DNA from: Auricularia sp. M13
Taxonomy: Eukaryota; Basidiomycota; Agaricomycetes; Auriculariales; Auriculariaceae
NCBI GenBank assembly: GCA_037042915.1
Contig: CM073195.1
Location: 1 to 64,000 of the forward strand
Reading direction: 5' to 3'
Length of the DNA: 64,000 nucleotides
This document shows positions 42,815 through 53,858 of the stretch, in pieces (position 1 is the stretch's first letter; each line of letters starts with the position of its first letter). Below the pieces are notes generated by a model. It worked only from the letters and a program-made list of their open reading frames with translations. It was not told the origin of the DNA and searched no databases. Made by a program: the position numbers and the translations under genes.

Positions 42815-45800
42815 GGTGCCCCCCCTGTCGAGTGCCCCTCCGGGCGCACAGAAACCCTGTGTGCAGTATCACCCTCCTTCGCCAGTGTCGTCCCGCGCGT
42901 CGGCACCCAGCGCCGCAAGCGCCGTCCCGAGACGTATAAGCCTCCATCCGTCTGATCCAGCGGCCGCACCTTCCAAGAGCCTAAGTAGCGTTCTGCTATT
43001 CGCATCGGCGCGGACCACTTCGCCGCGAGTTTTGCTGAGACCTCGAAAGTGCTGTCGAGCCGGTCCTGGTAGACCTGTACGACGTCGCCGACTGCGAACC
43101 CGGCCTCCTGCACGCCGCTGTCGAATCTTGCCTTGCGCGCGTCTGCGTGATCCATCGTGCGCGCGTGAGCGTCTGCGCGGAGGGTGTCAGCGTCCTTCAT
43201 GTGTTGTTGTGCCGACTCAGCGTCAGCTGGCTCGCCGGCGCTGGCCATCCCGTCCGTCTCCGCGATCCCAAACAGCAGCTCCCACGGCGAGTATCCGAGC
43301 GAGGGCAGCATGCGCGAGTTGATGTCCGCAATGGCGCGGTCGAAGAAGTCCGGCCAATTGGCTGGTGTCGCCTTCGCCATGTCCTCCGCCGTCTGGCCGG
43401 TCTCGTCCGCGTCGTAGTCAGGCGTGCAGTAGCGTCGCAGGCGCCCCAGCAGCAGCCTGTTGCACTCTTCCACGAGGCCGTTAGCCCACGGGGAGTACGG
43501 CGGCGTCTTTGTATACTCTATGCCGCTCTGAGAGCAGAAGTCCCGCACTTCGGCGCAGTCGAAGTGGCGGCCGCCGTCCGTGCCAAAGAGCTCCGGCTTC
43601 TGCGCGTGCTGGCAGACGTCGTTCAAGCACGTCGTCGTGTACTTGCCCGTGCCGGCCTTCTTCGTGGACTTGAAACCCCACACGAAGCGCGCGAAGACGT
43701 CGACAATCAGTAGCGCGGTGCGGTACCCACCGCGGCCCTTCGGGAGTGACAAGTAGTCCGCCGTGAAGAATTGGAACGGGCGCGACCTCGTCAAGGGTTC
43801 GAGCAGGCTCAGCGTGTGGCGTGTGCCGAATGCCTTGCATGGCGAGCAGTCCTGTATCGCCGCCACCACGTCGCGTCGCATCTCCGGCCAGAAATACCGC
43901 GTCTTGAGCGACTCGACGCAGAGGTCGCGTCCCCAGTGGCCGCTGGCGTGGCATTCCGCCGCTAGCCTCAGCCCTTCCGACCTGGTCACGCATTCGACCT
44001 TCGGCGCGCGATGCGCGCCCTGGCCACCGACGCGCCACAGTTTGCCGTCCTTGACGATGTACTCGCGCGCGCGCGCCTCGCCTGCGCCGTCGAGAGCTCC
44101 GGGTTCACGCGCAGATCCGTGAGCCAGTCGACGATGTCGCCAAAGTACTTGTCGTCCTGGAAGCGCGTCCGCAGCGCCGAGTTGGCTGCCCCCTCTGCTG
44201 CCGTCGTGAAGACCTCCGGTACCGGTTCCCGCGCCTCCCAGTCAGGCTCCACCGTCGTGTCCCCGCCGTTCACGCTGCGGTCCGGGTGCGAGCGCCACAT
44301 GCGACTGAGGCCGTCAGTGTGGTTGTCCGTCCCCGGGCGATGGCGGATGTCGATGATCTGCCGCGCTATGACGGCTTCCATCCAGCGCGTGTGAGTCGCA
44401 GACAGCTCTTCGCTGCTCAGCGTGTCGCGGAGCGCCCTGCAGTCCGTCACGATCTCGATCGGCTGCCCGAATATTGTGCGGTCGAACTTGTCGAGCGCGT
44501 ACTTCAGCGCCGCGAACTCCAACATGTACGGCGTGTAGCGTTCCTCTGTGCGGGAGGTACGCTTCGACGCGTATTCGACCGGGAACTCGCGCTCCACCTC
44601 GGCGCCGCTGGAGTCCTTGACCTTCCAGCGCTGCGTCAGCGTCGCACGAAGCCGACCTTCGACCCGTCCGTCGTGACGATGAAGGGCCTATCGTACTGCG
44701 GCGGCTTGAGGATGGGGTCCGTCGTGAGTATCGTCTTCAGTCGGATGAAAGCCTGCTTCTCGGCCAAGCCCCATCGCCAGCGGACGTCCTCGCGTTGCAG
44801 TGCCCGCTTCAGCATGCCTTTCTTGGCCCTCGTGCCCTTGGGAACGTCCACCTTGATGTCGCGCGTCAGGTCCGTGAGCGGCTTCGCGATGCGAGCGTAG
44901 TCCTTGATCAGCGGTCGAAAGTGGCCAACGAGGCTGGTGAAACCCAACACCTCGTGCGCGTTCGTCGGTTCCGGCCAGTCCAGCACGGCGGCGACCTTCT
45001 CGAGCTTGGGTCCCACCCCCGCCGCCGATATGCGCGCTCCCGCGAATGTGGCCTCGGTCTGGAACAGTTGCGTCTTGGCCGCCGACAGCGAGAGCTTCTT
45101 CTCTCTGCAGCGCTGGAAGAACCGTCGCAGTTTGGACATGAGCTCCGCGAACTCGTCGCCCCACAGGGCGCAGTCGTCCACCCAGGGCTCGACGATCTCG
45201 CCGCTCAGGCCGTCGGCGCCGTGGCGACCATCTCGCCGAATGTGTTGGGGCGCCGGTCAGGCCGAAACACATCCGCGGCGTGACGTAGATGCCGCGGCCT
45301 GGTACTGCGAACGCCGTATACGCGATGTCGTCCTGCGCGACGGGGATGGCGTTGAACCCGGCCATGAAATCCGCGACGCAGACCCAGCGATGGCCGGCCG
45401 CACGCTGGTGTTTGCTGTGCAAATCGCCCATTGGGAAGCTCGCGTGCTGGCTCACGCGATTGAGACCGATAAATGAATGGCATAACCTCCACTTAGCTTT
45501 TGCGGGGGACGTGGGCGCCGACGACGATCCACTGTCCCCCTGGCCATTACTGGCGCTGTTGTCCACGGCGGTCGCCCCGAGCTCCTCCCACATGGGTGGC
45601 AGGCCGGCCTTGACGCACTCCTCGTTGGCCCGTCGTCGCAGGTCGTCGAGCGAGAGGCCGCTCGCGCCCTTGTCCTTCGGCGCGAGCGTGATCGCCGAAA
45701 CCCATTTGGCCGCGCTGGCCGGGATGCGGCGGACGACGTCGCACTTCTCCATCTCGTCCAGCGCGTCGTATAGCCATGCCCTTTGCGGCTCCGTGAGTGG

Positions 45801-47114
45801 TTTCTGGTGGGCGACGCGCGGGCCCTCCGTGCCCGGCGGCACACCGATCTTGTGTTCGATAAAGTCGACGAGGCGCACCTCCTTGAGCGAGAGCGTGAAG
45901 ACATCCGCGTACTCGCGCACGAGGTCGCGCACCGCCTCGCGCTCCTCGGGCGCGAGGTCGTTACCGATGCGGACTGCGTCCAGGACCCGCTGCACGCGAC
46001 CTGGCGCTAGTCGCTCCTCCTGTGACATCTCCGGGGCGCGCGCCGGCGCCATGGCTTCCTGGACGAGTAGCAGGCTAGGCAGCACCTCCGCCCAGTGCAC
46101 CGTGCCGCGCGGTGCCCTCCCTGTGGCCTGGCCGGCGGGGTCCTCCCACTCGGCCAGTATGCGCGCCGCCTGTTCGGTGCGCTGCTCGTCGGCACGTCTC
46201 ATGGCGTCGGCGAGGACGGCGGTCTCCAGGGCGCGCTGCTGCGCCAGCGCGCGCCGTCTTGCACCGCGGACCCTGCGCGGTCTCTCGCCGGCGAGCGGCG
46301 TTGGCTCTGGCTCCTGCGCCGCGTCGGCTGTGCTGGGCGGTGGGTCGTCGTCGTAGAGGCGGACTGCCATGCCGGTTGCGTCTTCTATCGCGCGGTCCAT
46401 CGCGGTCCTGGTGTCCTCGGCGGCGGGCGCGGTCGCCAAAGACAGTGGACACGCCGGAGCGGGAGCCTGCGCAGCCGCAGGCGGGTCGGCGGCGCGCGAC
46501 GGCGTGGACGGCGTCGACGTGGACGCGGGTGACGACGCTATAGCGCCCGTGACAGCGTTCGGTATGAGGATTGGCGGCCGGGTGCTGTCGGCCCATATTA
46601 GCGCGTCCTGTACGAAGTCGTGCGCCAGGCCCGCGCATCGCAGCCATGGCTTTCCCAGCAGCGTTTCGAAGCTGCCCCCGGAGTCGAAGACCTCGAAGCC
46701 GGCCGTGACCACGATAGGCCCCAGTTGGACGGTGCCTGCCCACCGGCCGATGGAATCGACTACGCGGCCGTCCGCGATGCGCGCCTGCGCCGCAGACGGT
46801 TGTAGGGTGCCCATGGTGAGCCTGTTCCCGTCGTAGAACGTCCAGTCGAGGACGTTAATCATCCCGCCGCCGTCCACAGTTGCTACGGCCGACGTTCCGA
46901 CCGGCGTCGCTCCTCGCAACGTCACCAGGTGTTTGAACGGCGCCTCGGGCGCATGCTTCACGTCTTCGACATGCGCGATCTGGAACGGTGCGTCGCACGA
47001 ATAGGGGAATAGGATCGTATTCAGCCACTGACTAGAACGGTGTGACAGATACGACACTCCCCTGCGGGGGGCGCAAGCCGCTAACCCCCATGTACGTGTA
47101 TCCACTTCTTCCAT
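42815..47114 (-). pseudogene. gypsy pol region
   Basis: In order on the minus strand: an aspartic-protease-like stretch (ATVDGGGMINVLDW), a reverse transcriptase (FMAGFNAIPVAQDDIAYTAF, VDDCALWGDEF), an RNase H (EYASKRTSRTEERYTPYML) and an integrase. The integrase has an HHCC-type segment (HASGHWGRDLCVES, CSPCKAFG) and a catalytic core (FFTADYLSLPKGRGGYR, ELFGTDGGRHF, SPWANGLVEECNRLL). Broken overall. Confidence 0.9.
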
Positions 47115-47145
47115 AACCGCGATGTCTCCCCGTGGCCGCGCTCCG

Positions 47146-48560
47146 TCACGACTGGCCGCCGCTGCGCGAGCCCGCTGCGGGCGGGAAGAGCTTGATGGCG
47201 GAGGTGGCGCGCGCTCTAGAGCGCCACCTCCTCCCCATTTCCCTGTTCGGCTTCCGCGTCGTCGCCCAGCTCCGAGTAGTCGACCTCACCGTCGTGCTCG
47301 CCTGGCACCGCGCCCGCAATGTAGTGCAGCGGCGAGGGCGATGCCGGCGTGCCCGGGGCTGCGAAGATGCCTCGCCGCGGCCGCGCCAGGGTTCTGGCGA
47401 CAACGCCCCTGGCGTCATGGGTATCGGCGCGCCTCGTCCGCGTCCTGTTCCTGCGCCCGCGCTCGTCCTGTTGCGCGCCGAGACCGCATTGAAGCGGTAG
47501 CGCTGTTCCGTCTCCGGCAGCGGGTTGGGGCTGGCGCACGTATACTGATTGTGCGTCGCTGTCTCGGGTTGGCCGCACCGCGCGCATCCCACGGCGGCTG
47601 CGGCGGTTCCTGGCGTTAGCGGGTACCCGCGGTTGAGGTACGCGCGTCCGTCCGGGAAGCGTTCGGCCCACGCGCGGCGCTCCTGCGCGATGCGCGCCTC
47701 GTTGGCCGGTGTCCTCGGTGGCGGCGTCGCGTATATGTCGACGAACGGGCGCCCCACCGTGCCCGGCTGCTGCTGCTGCTGCGCCGCCTGTGGTTGCGTG
47801 TTATCGCGCGCCATCGGTGGCGTGGGCGCGTGTCCGGTGCTCGCCGCGCGCGGCGTCTGTGCGGGCAGCTGCTGGCGCCACGCTGGCTGCTGTCGAGCGG
47901 GCGGAGGCGCGCTGCGCGCTTGTGCCTCGGCCTGCGCCTGCTCGACGCTGTCGAGCCTGCTGTACACGCGCTGCTTCTGCAGCATCGTGCTCGCCTTGAG
48001 TGCGCCGAGCGAGCGGCACCACGTCGTCCAGTCTTCCCCGTGCGCGTCCATGAGCTCGGCCACTGCAGGCGGGATCTGCGCCTTCGCCTTCAGGATCAGC
48101 GCCTCGGCGGGGAGCGTCGTCTTGGCTCCCAGCCGGCGAAGTGTGTCGGCGAACAGCACGTGCGAGTACTGCGTCTTGCTGCCCACGCCAGTCGGTACCC
48201 GCACGCCAATGTCCTCGGCCGGGAATATGCAGGCCTCGAACGCTTCAATGTGCTCTTCGATGCCGACCCGTCGTGCCGCGCGGGGCGGCCACTCGTTATT
48301 GAATTGGATGAGGATGGTGGCGTGCGACGCACGCTGCACGTTTGTCAGGCCTTGCCACCATGTCTCAGCGTGGCTCCCTTCCTCGATATGCGCTTCGAAC
48401 AGGCGCGCCGAACGGCTGTCGAGGTTTGCTTGCGAGACCTCGAGCGTGGCCTCGGTTATGTACTTTTTCCACTCGCTCAACCAGACCCGCGCGTCGTCTG
48501 GGTCTTCTCCGTCAAAGTTGCGAATGCCGTGACGTGCGCGCTGTCGACTGTCTGTGTGTA
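47146..48560 (-). pseudogene. gypsy gag region
   Basis: Retrotransposon gag core: FDGEDPDDARVWLSEWKKYI, ETWWQGLTNVQRASH, QFNNEWPPRAARR. A Gln/Pro/Ala-rich linker and a CARCGQPETATHNQYTC zinc knuckle follow. The open frame is continuous with the 5' part of the SUN gene through the LTR. Confidence 0.85.
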
Positions 48561-48747
48561 AAGATTGTGGCTGATAGCTCCGGGCCGGTGGTGATTGCAG
48601 CAGATGCGGCGGTGTGTCCCGGACGAGGTTTGCGTTGTTTACGAAAAATTCGACGTGTCTCGCGCCCGTCTGCGCGGCGGGCGTTTCGTAGCGTCTGTAG
48701 GCCAGAGTGGAAGACGAGGAAGTAAGAGAAATGCAGCTGTCGCCACG

Positions 48748-48851
48748 TGTGGCAGTCTCCTGGCCCTCGGATGCAGAGAGAAAGGGAAAGAGTGTGATGA
48801 TGATGACGGAACCTAATCTACATCCGGATGATGTCTGAATCCTCTGGTACA
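48748..48851 (-). repeat. 5' LTR of the gypsy element
   Basis: 104 bp, identical to 42711-42814, with CCGT at its outer edge. Confidence 0.95.
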
Positions 48852-48855
48852 CCGT

Positions 48856-49616
48856 CATTTCGGGAGGAATGTCGCGGTGCGGGAACTCTGCAGCAAGCCG
48901 GCGCAATTGACTGCCCGGCACGCTGACGAGGCCCCAGAGGGTGAGCTGATTGGGAGTGCAAGTTTCTGCTGAGGCAACAGAAGCACGTTTGAGGGAGACA
49001 CGATCGATGCGCAATGGACGAGGCGGCGCGATCCCTAGTCGACCTCGAGTACCAGCGAAGTACCAGAGCACCCTTGGGTCAGCGAAAATTCCCAAAGCTG
49101 CTTCTGGCGCTGAAGGAGGCCCAGAGCTAGAAGCCACGGCGGCGTTTATGTGGTGGCGAAGTCCAATGCTATTGTTGAGGAGAGTGTTGGTTGGGACACG
49201 AAGTGACTGGGAAGTGAGCTCGTCGATGACCCGTGCGCCGTTTTGAAATTGAAAGTAATCGACGGCTGGGATAGCATCCGACTGAACAGACATGTGCGAG
49301 CACTGTGCCTCGGAGACGTCGTCCTTCGAGATGGTAATGCGTCTCGAGAATAGCACAAAGGAGACGTGGTCCGGCAGAAAAATCCACGCGATAACGGGGC
49401 TGATAAGTAGTACGAAAGCAATTGCCATGAGACACATGCTCTGCAGGACATCGGTAAGTCTTCCAAGGTATGTACTACCTGTGAATATGAAATTACCTGC
49501 GTGTGACCATTCTGGCGTCGTGTACCAGATATATATGGACTGCCACTGGCACCGATGCTAGATTTTGGTGTGGCGTCGAACCATTGCGAGGAGCGGAAGC
49601 GGAGGTCAGTAGTCAT
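48856..49616 (-). pseudogene. SUN-domain protein gene, 5' part, interrupted by the gypsy element
   Basis: Exon 1 is 49616-49497 (ATG, MTTDLRFRSSQWFDATPKSS); a 56-bp intron follows; exon 2 starts at 49440 and runs into the insertion. Exon 2 opens with a membrane helix (MCLMAIAFVLLISPVIAWIF) followed by a lumenal segment and the start of a SUN domain: LWYFAGTRGRLGIAPPRPLR, VSLKRAS, LTLWGLV. SUN proteins sit in the inner nuclear membrane or ER and contact KASH partners or cell-wall/ER factors. With the 3' part the gene would be about 325 codons, compact for the family. The insertion removes the last third of the SUN domain from the reading frame. Confidence 0.75.
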
Positions 49617-49759
49617 GGTCGGGTTCGAACAAAGAGAGTGTCGGAGTTTACGACCGGGCTATGACGCGCAGTCAACTAGTCAACCGCCGGTAGACCTATT
49701 ATGCCTATTATGGACTATATGTACACCCTTCCTCAATTATTTCTACTGTAATACGGCGG

Positions 49760-50254
49760 GTGTGCCAGGTACGTCCAGCGTCTCCACCGCCAACATCTGT
49801 GCGGCGACTCTTGAGCAACTCTATCAGCTTTGGCAGCGGAAGAATCAACCGAACCAAGGCTGTCGGCGACCTCCAGCGCTGGCCCAGGACACCGACCCCT
49901 ACCTCGACGCCATATTCCAACACGTCTGTTCGACCGTCATCGCTCGCGCTGCCGCCGCTGCTTTCCGGCCAACCCCGTTCGGCGCTGCCGTACGGCCAGC
50001 CGTCGTTCGCCATCGCTCGCTCGCCGTCCCCGTCTCAGCGCAATAGTTATCCGATGACGGCGACGACGAGCATCCCGCAGTCAACGGTGCGAGGGAGGAA
50101 ATCGTACGTTGCGCGCTTGCGAGGGTTGACTAGCACCCCTCGCCCCGTTTCGAGCATCAGGGGCGAGATCCTTCGCCAAGCCCATCACGCCTCACGTCGC
50201 CCGCACGTGCCATCCGGGCAAACTGGGCGAAGAGCGGGACGGCCGACTGCTTAG
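49760..50254 (+). CDS. Possible Ser/Pro/Arg-rich protein, unknown
   Basis: A plus-strand open frame of about 160 codons, divergent from the SUN gene, with a low-complexity composition (RTPTPTSTPYSNTSVRPSS, ARLRGLTSTPRPVSSIRGEI). No domain is recognised. The start is unclear: a GTACGT donor-like site at 49769 suggests an upstream exon. It may be a real disordered protein or a chance frame. Confidence 0.3.
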   Translation: MCQVRPASPPPTSVRRLLSNSISFGSGRINRTKAVGDLQRWPRTPTPTSTPYSNTSVRPSSLALPPLLSGQPRSALPYGQPSFAIARSPSPSQRNSYPMTATTSIPQSTVRGRKSYVARLRGLTSTPRPVSSIRGEILRQAHHASRRPHVPSGQTGRRAGRPTA

Positions 50255-50374
50255 CAAATGCGTCAGCTGGCTTGTTTGGCTTTAGCTTGACTGCGGGTCC
50301 TGAGAGCGAAGATTGTGATTGCCGTTATGTCGGGATGCCTCTCAGAATTGAACTTCCTTCCTTCCTTCCTGCGC

Positions 50375-50440
50375 CTGTAGCGTAGCGGTATCTCAGGTCT
50401 AGGGCGCTCATTGTTCCAATCGCAACTGCCGCTATTCTAG
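50375..50440 (+). repeat. Degenerate tRNA-like sequence
   Basis: TAGCGTAGCGGTATC resembles a tRNA A box and GTTCCAATCGC about 25 bp on resembles a B box. Neither acceptor nor anticodon stem can be closed with confidence. A tRNA pseudogene or SINE head is possible. A CTTC tandem tract precedes it. Confidence 0.25.
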
Positions 50441-50534
50441 CTAAAGCACGGCTTCGCTGACTCGATATTATTATAATACAGTCGCACCCAGCAACATAGC
50501 ATTGGATAAATATACAAAATCATCCGACTGCGCT

Positions 50535-51028
50535 TCAAATCCACTGCGGCGAGAGTTGCCGGGTATGGGGAAGCCAGAGCCAGAACCCTGAATGTACAGG
50601 ATGCTCTTGCCCTCCAATGGCTTTCGTCCAGCAGAGATCAGTGCCAGCGTGTTTGCCATCTTTGGGCACAAGCACCCATAACACAGCGTCGTCCTTCGTC
50701 AGGCATAGGTATAGATCCCCCGGCGTACCGTCGAGCTTGGACGGTTCGGAAGACTGGGGCCCAAATATCGTGGTGAATCGGTACGCGATGTCCGTGCCGG
50801 GGAGGAAAAATATATCGCTACCAAATCCATTAAGCTTCTAAATTTTATAGAGTGAATGACGTACGGTTTGGTTTCCAACATCCCCTGGGCCATAGCATGG
50901 TCAACACTCTCCGAGCCGTCTCGGCCTGCGCACCCCACGAGAACATCATCGCCCAAGAATTCCCATTGGGAATCGATAGGATTGTCGTTGAGACATTTTT
51001 CTGAGGATTTCCTTCGGGAGCTGGTCAT
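50535..51028 (-). CDS. Small single-domain protein, unknown
   Basis: Two exons, 51028-50865 and 50817-50535, give 148 aa; the 47-bp intron has a GTACGT donor and keeps frame. The protein starts MTSSRRKSSEKCLNDNP. The second exon reads IFFLPGTDIAYRFTTIFGPQ, GDLYLCLTKDDAVLWVLVPK, then HSGFWLWLPHTRQLSPQWI and stops. The regular alternation of aromatic and hydrophobic residues suggests a compact beta-rich domain. I do not recognise the family. In another frame just after the stop, FEAQSDDFVYLSNAMLLG has coding character, so the C-terminus may have been shortened by a one-base change. Confidence 0.6.
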
Positions 51029-51648
51029 TTCTAGTTCGATATATTGCCCAGCGACTCACCGTACTGCCAGATTTTTCAAAAGATAGAGAGATCGTGTCAA
51101 CTTCGCAACCTCATCCATGGCGAGACAGTCGATGGTGGCGGATTGACATCCCATTATATGTATTGGTCGACCACCACGCGAAAAGGGAGGCTGGGGGCGA
51201 CTAATCATGAGGACAACCGATAAGGTAACTCGGTGGTGGTTGAACTCGCAGATCTGGACGTGGATAATCGTGCTTTGGAGCGCGAGAGGCGATCGCGTGT
51301 CTGCTCTCCACCACCGCCTCTCAAATAACTGTAACGGCGCAAACGTTTGATTTTCACTGGAAGCAAATATACACTGCTATGAGCCCGCCTCGTCCGAGCG
51401 TATAATAGCCGTTAGCCAAGTGTGCAGAGCCAGTTCTCAGCGTGCGAGGTCGCGTATATGCCGTGTCTGGTCGATAATGCTAGAGAATAATTTCGCGTTC
51501 TTGCGCGCAAGACGGGTCACATGAAGCGAGCAAATTCGGGGTGTATTCAAGGGAAGCACCGGACACCTGGGCCAGACTACCACCGATCTCGAGCAGTTTG
51601 TGCAAGAATGAAGCGAGAAATTTCCGGATAACGCAGACCAAGTGATGA
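51029..51648. other. Intergenic
   Basis: Upstream region of the 50.5-51.0 kb gene and 3' flank of the WD40 gene. No further gene, repeat or RNA gene is supported. Confidence 0.4.
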
Positions 51649-53113
51649 CTAAGACAAGCTACGACGGTGTAACCAAAACCCACAAATGCAAGCCACGAGC
51701 GCAAGCACGATACCAACGGCACGCCATGCGACAAAGCTTCCGGTCTTCCGAATAGCTGGAAAATCCGCATTCCACACTTGAATTATGGCAAGCGTGCCTT
51801 GTGGAGTGCGAGTACCGCACGCTACTCAGAAACCTTGATCATTGTAAGTTGCCTGACGTGCATCAGCGCACGAGTATGGTAAGATATTGGCAAACTTACT
51901 GCAAGGGCACTAATGGGCCAGCCGTGATGGACTACGCATTTTGAGCGTGTGTGCATGGGGAAAGACAAGGAAGACTTACGCTTAGGTTTGAGAATGACTA
52001 TTCCCACGTCAGACTGCGAAGCCTTGATTTCCCGAATGCTCCTGAGTATAACCTTGCCGTCCTCGGTGCCGTGTATCAATGCATGGCCGTTGTGAACAAG
52101 CAGGCAAGGCATGTGAACGAGACCGCTGTGTCTGTGTGCTCCGGCGAAAAAGTTCGTTTCCGTGTCGTAGAGCTCGATTCGGCCACGAGCATAAGAAACG
52201 GCAGCTAGCGATCCAAAAAACGCGGCATCGACTCTAATCAAAATATCAGCCCCAATGGAGGGACCAAACACCACCAGAGAAGCAACGTTACCTTGGATCT
52301 TGCCCTTGGCACGATATCTCTCTGATCCGTGCCCCCTTTTCGATATCCCAAAGGCTACGAGCGATGAGTAAAGTGAAAATGGAAAGTTGTGATCAACTGA
52401 CACAAAGGGGTGATGCGTGTACGCGACAGCGAATTGGGATTTGTTCAGCCAATATAGCCCTGTCACGGTGAAGTGCTGAGGTGCGGGGCGCTTGCCACTG
52501 CCAGGGGTGACGGAGCATGCATGTTGCAGTTGCTTCCTCCGTTTCCAGTCATTCCCGTGCCCTGATGACAGCCAATGAGGTTTGCGTAGTGAAAATGTCA
52601 TTTGCTCTCGAAAACTGACCTGGGGTATTCCAGAGCACGAATCCATTGTCGCTGGCCGTGAGCAATTGACGGTTTGCTTCGCTGTATGCCATGCAGTGGA
52701 TTAACGATGGATGGTCCGGGAATGTGCACACGTCGATCTGTGCGATGCATCACATTGAGGACGAGATGAGGTGAACGATTCATGCTCACTGTGCTAGTTC
52801 CTTCGTCCCGCGTGAGGGATGTGAGCGTGCCATCCCGCCCGGCCACCACCAGCCCAATATCCAGCCATAGCACCTGCGAGAGACCAAACTTCATCTCGAA
52901 TGCGTATTCATGAGGTACTGGCGTAATGTCGTTCCCGAGATTCCAGACTACGAGATATGCCGAAAATTCGGAATCTCGATTGCCAGGTTCGACCTGGTGG
53001 CCGGCATCGATTGACGCGATATGTCGACCAGTGGGACTGAATGCCAGCGAGACAACTGCATCGCGATGGAATTGGGAAAAGAACTGGTCGGTCTCGTATT
53101 TGGCAGAGGGCAT
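51649..53113 (-). CDS. WD40-repeat protein with C-terminal membrane helix
   Basis: Exons 53113-52790, 52737-52620, 52561-51980, 51931-51900 and a last exon ending at 51649. The first four join in frame; the acceptor of the last one (about 51839) is not settled. The chosen ATG opens MPSAKYETDQFFSQFHRDAV. WD40 blades are visible: VVSLAFSPTGRHIASID then YLVVWNL; MAYSEANRQLLTASDNGFVLW; SYARGRIELYDTE; LLVHNGHALIHGTEDGKVIL. The C-terminus has GTLAIIQVWNADFPAIRK and then a membrane helix (AVGIVLALVACICGFWLHRR). WD40 propellers with a tail anchor usually scaffold complexes at membranes. An ATG at 53392 is also in frame, but the sequence between reads like UTR or intron. Confidence 0.65.
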
Positions 53114-53858
53114 TGGGGGACGTCGGTGGCGGAAGGAGAGGGCCACACGTGCCAGCCGTTTTATTGTGGTGAGGACAAAGACGTTTATCCGCGGATATTC
53201 CGTGGCACGCACGGTCACTGGAACGAACACCACTTGCACCGCAGGAAACGTACGCATTGATTCCGAAAAGGATACGCAGAAAAATGTCCCCAAAATGCAA
53301 CTCGTTCGAATGTCGTCCGCGACTGCACGGCACCCGTTCGCAATGACGATTCTGATCATTCTGCTTCCCGGGCAGGAGACCGAAATGTTCATAAGCAATT
53401 CACTGGGATATGTGAATATGCGGGGTCAACGAACGCAAGGCAGCGCAAGAAATTGGAAAAGGGGATCGAGGAACATTCCAGAAAGTTCGGTGCTTACTGC
53501 ACGTGTCAATGATCGGCATGTCAATGATGTCAACTCCAGTTTATGTAAATCGCGGCGGAAAGGGCAGAGCCCTGAATACTTACCTAGATCTCCAGTTCTC
53601 AGATCATGCCTACACCGGAGCTCTCATCCGCATCCGGCCATGGAGATCCAACATCTGAGCCATCTTCCTCGTCACGTGCCCACTGCGGACGGCGTGCATC
53701 ACTGTGTTCTACCCAACCCTCGCATTGGGCCATCCTCGCGCACGCTTGTCACCGACGCCCACCCATTTACACCTGAAGCCGGCTCCAAGGGGTGTCGCTC
53801 CCCACTGTCTGCCATGCGGAGCGCTCTAACCTAGATCTCCGGATATCCGGATTCCATC
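53114..53858. other. Intergenic between the WD40 gene and gene C
   Basis: Divergent promoter region. A long plus-strand open frame (52926-53834) is mostly the antisense shadow of the WD40 gene and is not annotated. A small palindrome, CCGGATATCCGG, lies 20 bp before the gene C ATG. Confidence 0.4.

Larger units (their letters stand above)
42711..48851 (-). mobile_element. Ty3/gypsy LTR retrotransposon, very young
   Basis: A 6.1 kb element in minus orientation with 104-bp LTRs (42711-42814 and 48748-48851) that begin TG and end CA. They are identical as far as I can read. A 4-bp target duplication CCGT flanks it (42707-42710 and 48852-48855). Order is gag with a CCHC-type knuckle, protease, reverse transcriptase, RNase H, integrase, which is Ty3/gypsy. 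The reading is broken at about three or four places. Identical LTRs mean a very recent insertion. It splits a SUN-domain gene. The LTRs are unusually short for gypsy. Confidence 0.95.

Noticed and set aside
52926-53834. 302-codon plus-strand open frame
   Set aside because: Antisense to the WD40 gene, whose exons, splice sites and blade motifs are clear.
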